A DNA stretch of 64,000 bases from Heloderma charlesbogerti (GCA_026122225.1 JANEZZ010001865.1:186001-250000); one strand, 5' to 3'. Counted from the stretch's first letter, positions 1 through 48,990 are shown. Notes: a model not told the origin generated them from the sequence alone. Program-made: numbers and translations.

Positions 1-271
1 ATCCCAAGAACTGCTACCCCCACTGATATAAAAACAAAACAAGATAAATTGTGGAGGAAAGTAATGCTGAAACAGAAACAAGAAGCATGCGTACCGCTTT
101 AAGGAATTTAAAGTGTATCTACAGATTTCTTTTCAAGCGATGACTTGCATGGGGTAATAACAGTTTCATGTTCTGTGAACATGTACACCAATTGTGGTTT
201 TTCACTCACCATTTTGATTGTGTACAGCAGCATATCACAGTGTAGTGCCGTCCAGATATGTTATACTACAA

Positions 272-366
272 TGTCCATCATCCCTGACCAATAGTAATGC
301 TGGCTGGGACTGATGGGGGCTGTAGTCCAAAACATCTGGAGAACATCATGTTGGGGAAGGCTGGCA
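272..366. mobile_element. MITE fragment (CAACTCCCATCA/AACATCTGGAG family)
   Basis: GCTGGCTGGGACTGATGGG, GTAGTCCAAAACATCTGGAG and TTGGGGAAGGCTGG match one arm of the hairpin MITE that is better preserved at 40291-40430. Confidence 0.6.
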
Positions 367-631
367 TACAGTTACAAGAAACAAATTAGTTTATTTCTTC
401 CTCCCAGTTGTATTATTACTGATGTGGCCTTTAGGAATAAACAAAAATTGCACACCAGCTTAAAGGTATACTGCAAGTTATGCTGAGGTACATATTCCAG
501 GGAAATTCAACATGCAATCAACACCCTCCCTCTCTGTAAGAGGAATTCAAAATATACTAGCCAGTGTTTTGAGGAAACAAAATCTTAAATCTATTTCAAA
601 CTAGTGATGTGCAAAAGGTGATGAAACAGAC

Positions 632-38093
<37,462 letters not shown>

Positions 38094-38368
38094 CCCCTCG
38101 GCCGGCCCGACGGTGGCTCCCAGCGCCCGGCCGCGGGCGAGCTCTTCCTTCCCCCCGGCCGCCTGAAGTAAAAACCGCCGCCGTCCAGTCAGTCGCCCCG
38201 ATAATGCCGCCGCCGCCGCTGCTGCTGCGGTCGCCGCCCTCTGCCGCCGCCGCCGCTCCCCATTAGCGCAGGGGCCGGGCGCCTCCCTTGAGCTGCAGCG
38301 CGGAAGCCCCTGCGCGGCCGGCCGCCGCCGCCGCCGCGGGACCCCGAAGCCGCCGCGGCCGCATCCCA

Positions 38369-38376
38369 GCCGCCAT
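38369..38376 (-). promoter_or_regulatory. YY1-like ATGGCGGC motif, also the start of a possible uORF
   Basis: On the minus strand the sequence reads ATGATGGCGGC. ATGGCGGC is the YY1 core often found just downstream of transcription starts, in the same orientation as the gene. The ATG codons here open a short minus-strand frame ending at 38263. It would be an upstream ORF if transcription starts above 38380. Confidence 0.4.
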
Positions 38377-38453
38377 CATGGACTCCGCTGGCGCCTCTCC
38401 GAGCCCCGTCACCAGGGCTCTCCCCGCGGCCCGGCCCGGCCCGGCCCGCCTCC

Positions 38454-38464
38454 AGGAAGTGACG
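38454..38464 (+). promoter_or_regulatory. Composite ETS/CRE-like site
   Basis: AGGAAGTGACG combines an ETS core (GGAA) with a TGACG half-CRE, a pairing common in CpG-island promoters close to the start site. It lies about 360 bp upstream of the ATP11B start codon. Binding is inferred from the motif only. Confidence 0.45.
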
Positions 38465-38576
38465 CAGAGAGGCAGGCTCGGGACGGGCGGCTGGGTGGGT
38501 GGAAGCACCTGGAAGGGGGGAGGGCGCGTGTGAGGGAGGGAGAGAGAAAGAGCCTTCCCTGACCAGGCGCCCCCCT

Positions 38577-38665
38577 TCAGCTGTGTTGGACTACAACCCC
38601 CATCGTCCCCAGCCGCGCCGGCTGGGGTGGATGATGGTGGCTGTGGTCTAGCACAGCTGGACGAG
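38577..38665. mobile_element. Hairpin MITE remnant in the promoter region
   Basis: CAGCTGTGTTGGACTACAAC near the left end is mirrored by GTGGTCTAGCACAGCTGG at the right end, and CCCCATCGTCCCCAGC by GCTGGGGTGGATGATGG. The arms resemble the common squamate MITE with a CAACTCCCATCATCCCCAGC core that recurs elsewhere in the window. Confidence 0.6.
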
Positions 38666-38813
38666 GGCGCCCGTTTGGGGGAAGGCTGCAGTTTTGGGGA
38701 AGCTCCTGTGGGTCGAGGCGGTGCCACGAGCCCTGAGGCCCGGCCTTCCCGACCCGCCGAGCTCCTGTGGCCGAGCAAGGCGCGAAGAGCGCTGAGGTAG
38801 CGCAGAGCGGAAT

Positions 38814-39661
38814 GTACCACTTCAGGGCTACAGCCAGGGAGAGGAAGACGCGGTGTTCTGTTCTATGTACCACTTCAGGGCTACCGCTGGGGAGAGGAAG
38901 ACGCGGTGTTCTGTTCTATGTACCACTTCAGGGCTACCGCTAGGGAGAGGAGGACGCGGTGTTCTGTTCTATGTACCACTTCAGGGCTACCGCTAGGGAG
39001 AGGAAGACGCGGTGTTCTGTTCTATGTACCACTTCAGGGCTACCGCTAGGGAGAGGGAGACGCGGTGTTCTGTTCTATGTACCACTTCAGGGCTACCGCT
39101 AGGGAGAGGAAGACGCGGTGTTCTGTTCTATGTACCACTTCAGGGCTACCGCTAGGGAGAGGAAGACGCGGTGTTCTGTTCTATGTACCACTTCAGGGCT
39201 ACCGCTAGGGAGAGGAGGACGCGGTGTTCTGTTCTATGTACCACTTCAGGGCTATAGCCAGGGAGAGGAAGACGCGGTGTTCTGTTCTATGTACCACTTC
39301 AGGGCTACCGCTAGGGAGAGGAAGACGCGGTGTTCTGTTCTATGTACCACTTCAGGGCTACCGCTAGGGAGAGGAAGACGCGGTGTTCTGTTCTATGTAC
39401 CACTTCAGGGCTACCGCTAGGGAGAGGAGGACGCGGTGTTCTGTTCTATGTACCACTTCAGGGCTATAGCCAGGGAGAGGAAGACGCGGTGTTCTGTTCT
39501 ATGTACCACTTCAGGGCTACCGCTAGGGAGAGGAAGACGCGGTGTTCTGTTCTATGTACCACTTCAGGGCTACCGCTAGGGAGAGGAGGACGCGGTGTTC
39601 TGTTCTATGTACCACTTCAGGGCTACCGCTAGGGAGAGGAAAACTCGGTGTTCTGTTCTAT
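38814..39661 (+). repeat. Minisatellite: 16 units of 53 bp
   Basis: Units begin with GTACCACTTCAGGGCTA at 38814, 38867, 38920, 38973 and so on every 53 bp to 39609. They differ by only a few bases, mainly CCGCTAG versus CAGCCAG or TAGCCAG, and GGAAGACG versus GGAGGACG. Each unit holds CpGs (GACGCGG). The period is not a multiple of three, so all frames repeat with a 159-bp cycle; the open frames across it are repeat artefacts. It starts about 720 bp upstream of the ATP11B start codon. The last unit has AAAACTCGG instead of AAGACGCGG. Confidence 0.97.
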
Positions 39662-39760
39662 GTATTTACTACACGCCTATACTGCCCAATCGCGGAAGCT
39701 CTCTGGGTGGTTCGCAACCACTGAAACAATAAAACAAACACCATAAAACATAGTATATAC
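39655..39760 (-). mobile_element. L2 LINE 3' end
   Basis: On the plus strand TATACTGCCCAATCGCGG and AGCTCTCTGGGTGGTTCGCA are the reversed L2 3' terminus. It abuts the end of the 53-bp minisatellite, which may have grown next to it. Confidence 0.8.
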
Positions 39761-39822
39761 ATTTAAAACGACGGCGAACAAAATAAAAGCAAGCAGCAGT
39801 GCACGGATTTAAAATACAGTAA

Positions 39823-39917
39823 GGGCACGATCCTATGCATGCTTAAGACAGGGGGGAAAAAAGCCCTACAAAAGCTGTAGGCCTTTTTTCTGGCTTAAGC
39901 ATGCGTAGGATTGCGCC
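39823..39917. mobile_element. Short hairpin MITE (GGGCACAATCCTATGCATG family)
   Basis: GGGCACGATCCTATGCATGC at left mirrors GCATGCGTAGGATTGCGCC at right; inner arms AAAAAAGCCCTACA and TGTAGGCCTTTTTT also pair. Flanked by TAA and TTA. Confidence 0.85.
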
Positions 39918-40290
39918 TTAACTGATATAAAGCAATAGAAATTGAAAGACTGAAATGTCCGGGAAAAGAAGGTCTTCACCAGGCACTGAAAAGACCACAG
40001 GCGACTGTTTGAATGCTCCACTATGTTCAAAGTAAATTAAAAACAAGCTCTGCAAATGAAACAACTAGATCATCGGGGAGAAAAGTTCTGCTAGCTCTAC
40101 CTGCAGTGCTAGTTTTTGTTTGCAGGAAGTTGTGCGGTTTTTGTTTCTTGTGGGAGCCTTCAACAATGAGGCTTCCCACCTGTCCATCAGAAGTTTGTAA
40201 GGGCCATTCTTTTAGGTCTCTCCTCGTTCACCTTGGATATTATGAAGGTTTAGACCTAAAAGTAGGAATGGCACAGATAGTTTAGTGCAG

Positions 40291-40430
40291 ACTTCCCTCA
40301 ACCTGGTGCCCTCCAGATGTTTTGAACTTCAACTCCCATCAGCCCCAGCCAGCATGGCCAATGGTCAGGAACACTGGGAGCTGTAGTCCAAAACACTGGG
40401 AGTTGTCCAAAACATCAGGTTGGGGAAGGT
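40291..40430. mobile_element. Hairpin MITE (CAACTCCCATCAGCCCCAGC family)
   Basis: ACTTCCCTCAACCTGGTG and CAACTCCCATCAGCCCCAGC at left; ACTGGGAGCTGTAGTCC and CAGGTTGGGGAAGGTTG at right form a long imperfect hairpin. The right arm carries a small internal duplication (CCAAAACA twice). Confidence 0.75.
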
Positions 40431-43091
40431 TGCTTTACTGGTTTGTAGCAGACATGGGGGTAAATGAGTTTCTATGTGAGAATCTCTGTAGATAAAGGAA
40501 ATGGGGGATTTGGAGGGCAAACTGAGGCAGTGGTTTTCAGATTGTGTTCCAGGGAACCCTGGGGATTCCTCAATAAGAAAACCAGCAGTGTCGGACAAGA
40601 TTATTTGGAAGATAGTTTGCTTGCTACTATCCATCTAACCCTACAGCGCATAGAGACTGGGAAGTGCTGGGTTTGTTCTTGGGCGCACACTCTGCTCATG
40701 AGAGATAACACGGAGGCCTGGCCACAATATGGGATGCACCCTAACATCCCACCCCCTAACATTTCCAGAGTCCTCTGCAACATGAGAGGTGTTCTGTGTC
40801 AGCTGTGCAGGGATTCCTTGGCACAGGGATTGATTTTATTGGTTTCAAATATTTTGATACCACTTTTCCAGGTAGTTTAGATGTGGTTCCTTCTCAACAG
40901 AAAAAATAAACTAAAAAAAAAATACAGTATCAGAAATATCAAAGAGAACAAATTAAAACAACCAGAGGGAGACCCAGTTCAGCCAAAAGCTATTCCGTTC
41001 TGCATTGTATGTTGCTTTCTATGAGGAGCTTCAAAAGCAGAGTGTAATATGGCATGTGTGTGTGGCCAGGAGGGAACAAGGGGCTGCTGTTACAGAGAAA
41101 AAGTTAGAAGCCAAATGGCCACATGAAGTTTGCTGGATTGCAGATGGTACTGATTAAAACAAGCCCCAGTTAAAATGTATGGGTAGGATCCAAACAAAAT
41201 TAAACACTTTTTAAGTCCCATTGGTTTCAGTATGAAAACATTAAGCATGGACTAACCTTTCACATTGAAATCAGTTAGGACCAAACTATTCCCCCCCCCA
41301 CTTATGGGAAAATAGCACGGTACTTATATTTTCCCCCAATAGGATGAAAATCAACCGAGGACTGATTTTGAGTGAGGAAAATGGCCGGACATGAAAGAAC
41401 TAAGCAGCCTCTCCACACTATTCAAGCTAGCATCCTCTGTAGCTCCTTTTTTTAACTCGGGAAATGTAACCGAGCAATATGTGTACTTTCAGAATTAGGT
41501 CTCGCTGATTTCAACAGAAAAATATAACACATGCTCAATACTCACCCACAGTTGGCATTAAATGTGCTTGGGTTGAATACAGACTAGGTTAGTTGAACTT
41601 AATTCCCACTCAAATCAATGGGACTTAAAATCATGATTAATTTCTGATATTGATTTCAGTGGGATCTCTGGACAATTAATTTAGTCTATCAGTTTTGGCT
41701 GGGCTGAATCATATATATGTGCATGCGTGTGTATGTGTATATATATAATGTTAGATGTAATGTTGCTTATTAAATGTACTATATTATACATTAGAAAACT
41801 TCTCTCTGAGTCGTGTTGATGCGTATATTGCCATGAGACTACTGCCTTATTACGGTAGGACTATCACTTTAGGTTTGACTTAAAGGAGGGGTTCACACAA
41901 CCTGCAAAGCCTGACTACATATTTCCAATTTTTGTTGTTTTGAATACCATTTTGAACATTACAGAACAACACTTTGTATGTCTGTGTGACTCAGGCCATT
42001 CCTTAATCCCAGTTCAATTAACTTGATCATGCTCAAAGCAGCAAACTATTTAAAAGATGGGAATAAACCCTCAGTCCCCATTCTGATGCCCAATTCTAAC
42101 AAAATTGTACTTCCAGTTTTAAATCTACTCTCCAGGGAAGAGTTTTGAGACTTAATTTGAAGCCTTCGGAGACCAGTGCTATTGCAAATTCAGAATTAAG
42201 GCACTACTCGGAATTATTTCATTGGAGTGGGGGCGAGGAGGGAACCTACCCAATTTAAATGCAGAAAGAAGCCCATTTAAAATGATTGAGGTGTGTATGT
42301 GTGAAGGGAGGTAATTACAAGGAATTCCTTATTAACCTTTATATTCCAGTTGACTAGATCTGTCTATAGCCCTTAATTTACATCCCTGAAGTAGTATCCT
42401 AATACCATGGTTTGTGTAGCTGTAATGCTACATTAGTTGGCACCAATTATTCTAGGCTTCTAGAGCATGACACAGCAGCCCATAAACCTGAAAAAGTTTG
42501 GCCTAATTCACATAATAGTTGATGAAATAGTAAAAGTATTTCTGACCTGTCTGTACCACTTTGGACTTCAGGTGTGGAAGATCACATGATGGAAAGCTTT
42601 TTCCCCTTAAAAAAAGCTTCCTCCATATAGAAAAGTAGACATTAAGGAGATGAATTCTAATCTAAACGTCTTCCTGATGCGCTAGTTTTCTCTGTGCAGT
42701 GGGGAAGCATTTGTGCGTTTTCCCCACCTGCAATTTGAAATGGCATAGTTTAGGAACAGTTTTACCACTCTTTGAGTAACTGGACCTTAGTTGCATCTGA
42801 CTTCCACTGAAACTAATGGACATTAAGGTCATGACTAACTCATATCCTATGGCTTTTAAAGAACTTGCAATGTAATCCTAAACGTGGGATTTGGGCTGCA
42901 GTTCTAAAGACATTTTTAGTTCTAAGCAGATAAGCAGAGCAACCCTATGATCCCTGGGAGGGTGTCCCACAGGCCAAAGGAAATTACGGATTCTCCGCTC
43001 CCCGCAAGGCTACAGATCAAGTGTTCAGAACCTCAAGTCCCAATCTTGCCCTCCAATTTTCCCCAGAAGGCCATGCTCCTTTCCTCCAACC
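40431..43091. other. No recognisable gene or element
   Basis: Intergenic sequence upstream of ATP11B. ORFs reach at most 138 codons and show no family resemblance. Motifs such as AATCAATGGGACTTAAAATC near 41610 hint at old SINE or MITE debris only. Confidence 0.6.
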
Positions 43092-43238
43092 CACTGCAGG
43101 CTGATGGCTCCAATGTCAGTGGGATGGTGAATCCATTCTGGGTTTCAGTCAAAACCTTGGACTGCTCCTTTAGAGCTCTGACTGAAATCCGGAGTGGATT
43201 CACTGCCCCACTGACATTGGAGCCACCAGCCTCCACTT
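43092..43238. mobile_element. hAT MITE family C, copy 1
   Basis: 147 bp. Ends CACTGCAGGCTGATGGCTCC and GGAGCCACCAGCCTCCACTT are inverted repeats with mutations; interior GTCAGTGGGATGGTGAATCC mirrors GGATTCACTGCCCCACTGAC. Flanks CTCCAACC (43084-43091) and CCCCAACC (43239-43246) are a 7-of-8 match, as expected for an old 8-bp hAT duplication. Confidence 0.85.
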
Positions 43239-43944
43239 CCCCAACCATAGATTATTTGGTGGTTTTCCAGGTTTTGTGCAGTTTACCTGCATTCTAGAAG
43301 GTCAAGATGCCTCTCCGAAGCCTTAATTACTGGCAGTAAGAGTTTTAAGCTGAAATATACTGGTGTGTTTGGTTTTCTGGTCCTGCCCCCTTTCGCTTCA
43401 TCCTTGCCCGCCGCTGGAATGCAGCCCTTGAGACCTTTCCAGAATGGAATTAGGCACTCAGGCTGAAAGAGGTTCTGTATAGGACCATCTGGACGTAACA
43501 ATTTATTTTATTAAGCTGTTTTTCTGAGTATGCTAGCAACCTAAAATGTTTGTAAGGATTTCCTGTGCAGAAGTTTAGAACTGTGTACCACACACAGATA
43601 CAGATTCCAAAGGTGGCAATTTACACAACATGATTTCCTTGTTCTTGCAATGAGCCACATCATTAACTGTTCCTGGAATTGCTGACACATAGTTCACTTG
43701 TCACAATTTTAATAGCCTTTCTATGTGGGAGTCCCAGCACAAAAGTCCATGTGGAACCAGGAAAAGCATAGTGTAATCATGATCCATAATCATGTGTGAC
43801 TGGACTGAGGAAACTGAACAAACAAACCCACGTAAGCTTATGAATGGCATCAACAGTTCCTTCCCTGAACTGTCAGAGGTCAAAACCAATGAAATAATAT
43901 AGATGTTTACCTGTCGTCTTAAAATTGTAGGACTTTGTGCTGGT

Positions 43945-44440
43945 ATTTTATTATTTATTTTTTAAATTTATAAAGCACCCTTCAGCCATAGAATCCCAGG
44001 GTGGTATACACAATATTAAAAACAAACAACAAATGTAATATAAAAATCATATACTTACACATTAAAAAGCAAATGAAGTGACGGCAACACTTCGACCAGC
44101 AAGCCAAACGAAAACAGAACTATCAGTTCAGTCTAAAAATAACTTAAAATTAAAATGTTAAAATATTAAATTTAAAATGCCGAGAGAAAAAGTTGTAACT
44201 TGGTGCTGAAAAGAAAACATTGGTGCCAAGCATATCTCCTTTAGAAAATTATTCCAGTCATATCTCTTTATGAAGGGGGGCCACCACAGAGAAGGTCCTC
44301 TCCTCTTTCTCTCACTGATGGTATTCAGATAACAGCCTCCTTTGAAGCTGTTAGTGCACTGGCAGGATAGTAAGGGAGGAGGTAGTCCTTCAGGTATCTG
44401 GGTTATATAGCTGAAAATCCAAATATTGAGATATTTCAAT
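43945..44440 (-). mobile_element. Probable LINE 3' fragment, diverged
   Basis: TATTATTTATTTTTTAAAT, CATAGAATCCCAGGGTGG and CAAAAAACAAACAAC-like A-rich sequence resemble a reversed L2-type 3' UTR; GGCCACCACAGAGAAGGTCC (44280-44299) is a phrase common in reptile L2-type elements. Classification tentative. Confidence 0.4.
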
Positions 44441-45044
44441 ATTGTGGCAACATTTTAAAATCCAAATGTATTTTTGTTGGGTGTGTATTAAATAGATGGC
44501 TCCTCACCCAATATTATCAAAACATTTAAGTAGCCTTAAAAAGTATTTTAGGACTTCTTAAATGTTTTGATGCTGTAGGATGAAGAACCAGAGTGAATCC
44601 AACCAAATGTTAAAACACTCAGAGAAGAAAAATTCTACAGCATTTTGCTACAGTTAAAAATTGGATGGGAGACACTTACTGTGTTTAGGGTGGGTGGGTG
44701 GGTGGGAAGGACTTTGTAGAGGACTAACCCAAGGTTAGAAGCATGACTTTGGAAAACCATTTCTGATATATAAACCACGTCATTATCATTTGGTGTTGAT
44801 AGCATCCCTCCACAACAGGTGAGAGCTGGGGTCGTCATCTGTCCTATTTTACAGGCCACAGTCTTTGAAGATAGCTTCTGTTCGAAGGGCTGTCCAATCC
44901 GAGTCTAGGATTATATCCTCAGGGGAGTGTCAGTGATACACAACAGCTATCCACTGGCTGTCAGAAGCCACTGCAAGGAGGGAGAATTCCCCCATTTGCC
45001 CAAAACAGTTCCAAACACCTCCCAAAGTTAGTAGATCACCCTCT

Positions 45045-45290
45045 TGTGGGGGCATATTCTTTATATAACTTCTATATCTTGCCTTTTTCTTCCTAAAATG
45101 AACGCAAGGTGACATACATGATCTGCCGCCATTTATCCTCACAACAACCCTGTGGGGTAGGTTAGGCTGAAAGCAACGATTGGCCTAAAGTCACCCAGTG
45201 AGCTTCATGGTCAAATGGGAACTAGAACCTGCATCTCCTGAATCCCAGTCCAACACTCTAACCACTACACCACACTGCCTGTTCAGTGTG
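45045..45290 (-). mobile_element. CORE-SINE (MIR-like)
   Basis: Minus strand: GTGTAGTGGTTAGAGTGTTG (A box region), GCAGGTTCTAGTTCCCATT (B box region), CACTGGGTGACTTTAGGCC (CORE) and CCCCACAGGGTTGTTGTGAG. The order and spacing fit CORE-SINEs of amniotes. Confidence 0.8.
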
Positions 45291-45779
45291 GGATATAGCC
45301 AGGTTAGGAATTGCTGAGCTAGGCTTTGAACCTTAGTGACTTATATATGAGGTAAGAATTGTGGAAGCCAACACAATAAAAAGCAAACTTAGTGTAAATC
45401 AGAGATGTTAAATTAGACCATACTTGTCTGGTGGTCAACATTGTATATCGTTTTTAAATTAGCCAAAAAAAAAAAAGGCATATGAAAACCTAAGTGTGAT
45501 ACATTTCTCAGAACACATGCTTCACTTATTGCAACAGAGTAAACATCTGTCATGTGTACTACTTGCTGGAAAGCAAGCCTGTGGTTGTAAAGTCTTAAAT
45601 CATAAAACAGTGGACATTGAACCTTAAATAAAATGCACAAATTAAAGCACTCTATTTGGCAATTAAATACTCTGCATAGAGAAGTGTTGGAATGTCCTTG
45701 GAAATGTTCACAACAAAGTTGGGCAGAGTCCTGTCGGAAAAGGAACATATGCCTTATACCTTGTCAGATTATTTGTCTG

Positions 45780-45872
45780 TCTAGCCTTCCCCAACATGGT
45801 GCCCTCCAGACGTGTTGGGACTGCAACTCCTATAATTCCCAGCCAGCATGGCCATTGGCCATAGGGAAGGCT
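45780..45872. mobile_element. Hairpin MITE (CAACTCCCATCA family)
   Basis: TAGCCTTCCCCAACATGGTG, CCCTCCAGACGTGTTGGGAC and AATTCCCAGCCAGCATGGCC match the left arm of this family; the right arm is reduced to ATAGGGAAGGCTGG. Confidence 0.65.
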
Positions 45873-46701
45873 GGCCTGCTCTGACTGGAAGAGGCCCTCC
45901 AGGGTCTCAAGCACATGGTATCTGATCCTTTTAAAACAGGATTTTGAACCTGGGACTTTGGTTTTGAACCTGGGCTCTACCACTGAACTTTGGTCCCTCT
46001 CCAACTTTAGATATATTCTGCCCTAGATGGAGAGGTATGGGTAGATGGGCAGACCAGAAAATTATTAGAGACCAGCCAGTTCTGTGATGTCAAATAAGGA
46101 CTAGATATTAAAAAGCTATGAACAATACACTGTGTGTTTATTCATGTATTGTTTTCAAAATTTGTGCCCTACTTCTCCATCTTATAAGGAGGCACTCCAG
46201 CAGGGCCAGTGTCAAGGGAAGGCATAGTTGGGGCTGCGAGGGCGGGTGGAGGGGAGGCAGGATGGGGGAAGGGTTTACTGTTTGTACTGTATTGGAAAAT
46301 GGAAAAAAAAATCTAATAAAGTATTAATAACAAAAAGTAGAAGAGGAAATGCATCACCAAAAAAGAGGATATAGATTTCTACAAAATTTTCAGATGCTAA
46401 TTTGTACGTATGGGTGCAAATTTAGAAGTAATTCCTATAATTTAAATAGAAGTACAAGACTTCTCACCGTAGTGGAGAAGGTTGTGCTCAGTCTGCTGTC
46501 CAGGTGCTAAGCCAAGTGTTGATGGGCGCTGTCAATGTCCCTCCTCTCCCTTCTTGTGGTTCTGTATTTTTAAAGTGGACTTGGATGGGCCAGTCCTTCA
46601 GATAGAGGACCATCCTCTGAAAAGAAGGAAACAGGGCCACTCTAGCACTGTGGACAAAAAGGTTCATATGGGGTGAGGAAGGCTGGGACCTAAGACAGTT
46701 A

Positions 46702-46827
46702 GGGAGCAATCCTATGTATGTTTAGAAAGAAAACAAGTCTTACAACTCCCAAGCATTCCCCAGCCAGCAGAGCTCTTTCCTGGACTCTTTTTTTTTTTTT
46801 GGTCTAAACATGCATAGAATTACGCCC
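46702..46827. mobile_element. Short hairpin MITE (GGGCACAATCCTATG family)
   Basis: GGGAGCAATCCTATGTATG mirrors CATGCATAGAATTACGCCC. Flanked by TTA at 46699-46701 and 46828-46830. Contains a 12-T run. Confidence 0.85.
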
Positions 46828-46830
46828 TTA

Positions 46831-46964
46831 AGATGCATTCCTGTGCAAGTTAAAAAAGAAAAAAGTCCTACAACTCCCAGCATTCTCCAGCTGGCCATGC
46901 TGGCTGGAGAATGCTGGAAGTTGTAGGACTTTTTTCCCAACTAAACATGAATAGGATTGTGCCC
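46831..46964. mobile_element. Short hairpin MITE, adjacent second copy
   Basis: Starts at the very next base after the TTA of the neighbouring copy and ends GGATTGTGCCC before TTA (46965-46967). AGTCCTACAACTCCCAGCAT and ATGCTGGAAGTTGTAGGACT form a near-perfect 20-bp stem; CCAGCTGGCCATGCTGGCTGG is the tip. Confidence 0.85.
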
Positions 46965-47070
46965 TTAGGACTTTACAGGTGGTAACTTGCACTTTGAATT
47001 GTATCCTGAAAGGGGCCTTATTGCAATATTAACAGAACCCCACCACCACCACCAATGTCTCACACCCTTA

Positions 47071-47368
47071 GGGCACAATCCTATGCCTGTTTAGACAGAG
47101 AAAAGGCCTACAACTCCCAGCATTCCCCAGCCAGCGAGATGTGGCTGTGTCGTACAGGCATTTCCACCCTCCCCTCCCCAGAATGCCCCTTTTTGGCTGC
47201 TGCACTCCTCTTGCGAGCGCGGAGGACGGGGTTGGAGGCAGCGCGGTAGTGCGGGGAGGTCAGTTCTCCAGGAACCGACCTCGGAGCATGGGCTCTGAGG
47301 TCGGTTCCTGGAAAACCAGATAACCCATGGCCGTCTAGCTACTGTCTAGTGGCCATAGGATTGATCCC
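47071..47368. mobile_element. Chimeric MITE: short-hairpin left end, long-family right end
   Basis: Left 70 bp (GGGCACAATCCTATGCCTG ... CAACTCCCAGCATTCCCCAG) belong to the short hairpin group; from GTGTCGTACAGGCATTTCC on it follows the long group seen at 34440-34834, ending GGCCATAGGATTGATCCC. Flanks TTA and TCA. The tip holds a palindrome AGGAACCGACCTCGGAGC / GCTCTGAGGTCGGTTCCT. Confidence 0.75.
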
Positions 47369-48977
47369 TCATTGAATCAAACATTGTTTCCATTAAAAGG
47401 CTCACATTGAAATATTTGCTCAGATGTGACATTCACCATCGTGTCTTTACTTGCTGGACTGCATTTTATGGAAGTAATAACTGGTGATAATTTTGATGCA
47501 AATAAGCCATGGAATGAAATGCTCCAGACATGCTGAACTGAAAAATAAGATATAATAAGGGGTATTACAAGAAAGAGCAGAAGGGTGCAGTGCTGCTGTG
47601 GCAACAAATTGGCAAGCTATGAGACACGTATTTTGTGCTAGCTAAACTCACTGTGATGTTGTTCTTAACATTTATTATTTGTTAAGGCACTGTACATACA
47701 ACAAGGAAGATGCTGTCCCTGCCTGCAGGCTGACAGTCTAAAGCAGACATGACACATGAGGACAATAATGGAGTGAAACAGATGGAAATTGGAAATAAAA
47801 GATAAGGGGTTGAGCTAATGTGAGGAGGGGAGAAGGATTAAAGTGAAAAGGCACTAAGCATGACAGAAAAGGCAAGTTTTAAGGATTTATGATATTGTCA
47901 GCTAGGGTGTTCTTAGTAACAGTGGTTGAATCCTGATCTGGATTGCAATAGCAGCTTTAAATGGTCTTGCCGGTATCTATAGGCCTTTTCACACATTAAA
48001 CAGGGTAAATCTGAGTCTCCTACTGGACGTACATCAGTCTTGGCTCCCTAATGCAGGAGTAGTCAACATTTTTTGGGCCATGGGCACATTTGGCAATTTG
48101 AGAAACTGTCCTGGGCACCACCACAAAATATCAAAGGGCTTTCTTCTATTTGAAGATGTCCTCTGTTTGAAGGGCTGACCTCTCCAGGTCCAGTTTAAAG
48201 ATAAAGAAACATAGGCAGGAGAGGCAGTGGCCTTGAAGTTAGCACCTGGACAGCAGGAACCCAGGTAGGGTTGGACCTTGGAGGCAAAGCCCAGGGCCCC
48301 CATAGCTCAGTGGGCCTCAAATGACTGTCCAGTGAGTGGCAGGTGACAGGGGTAGCAGCAAAGAGACCCCTCCTTAGCACCTGGGCCGGCATAGGCATGC
48401 CAGAGCCCACCAGGGCTGGCACTGCTCAGCACAGCCGCCTTTCTTTCCTCTTATTTCTGAAACACTTAAAAGTTAGTGGGCTGCTGAGTGGATGAATACA
48501 TGATGACAGATGCTTGTTTTATTATTTGTACTTATCCTTTTTTTCAACACGTTGGTGCTTATTTCCAAGAAAATGTGTTTAGCAACAGGGCAGAAGAAGT
48601 AAACTCCATTTTATTCCTGTAGTCGTGAAAATGCTCTGACTTAAGCAAGTTTAAAATACAACCCTACACATTCTCAGATTGTTTCTTTTTTTAAACCAGG
48701 GTTGGTGAACAGTCCCCCCAGCCCTCACCATAACAAATCTGGAATGTAGAAGATTGTAAAGTATGGAATCGTGGGGAGAAGGGACATGTCAGTTGTGTGC
48801 TTCAGAACTAAAGTGGCTAAGTAAAGGATCCCCCATAAAACCATTATGTCCAGGGTCTAGGATTAGCTACCTGCATCACTGCCTAGGTCTCTTGGTCACA
48901 GTCTCCCCCACTGTAGTATTGTATATGTATTGTATTTCCATTTCAATTATAGCAATTATTTCTAAATTTGTACCTTT
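47369..48977. other. No recognisable gene or element
   Basis: Intergenic. A tract at about 48035-48190 (AGTAGTCAACATTTTTTGGG; CCTCTGTTTGAAGGGCTG) looks like diverged transposon debris; nothing else supportable. Confidence 0.5.
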
Positions 48978-48990
48978 ACATACAAATTTT

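Noticed and set aside
38263..38820. 185-codon minus-strand frame in the CpG island
   Set aside because: GC-rich DNA is poor in stops; composition is Ala/Pro/Arg/Gly-rich without a family. Only its last part could be an upstream ORF.
39118..39724. Open frames of about 100 codons repeating MFCSMYHFRATAR-type sequence
   Set aside because: Produced by the 53-bp minisatellite, which repeats in all three frames; no independent sign of a gene.
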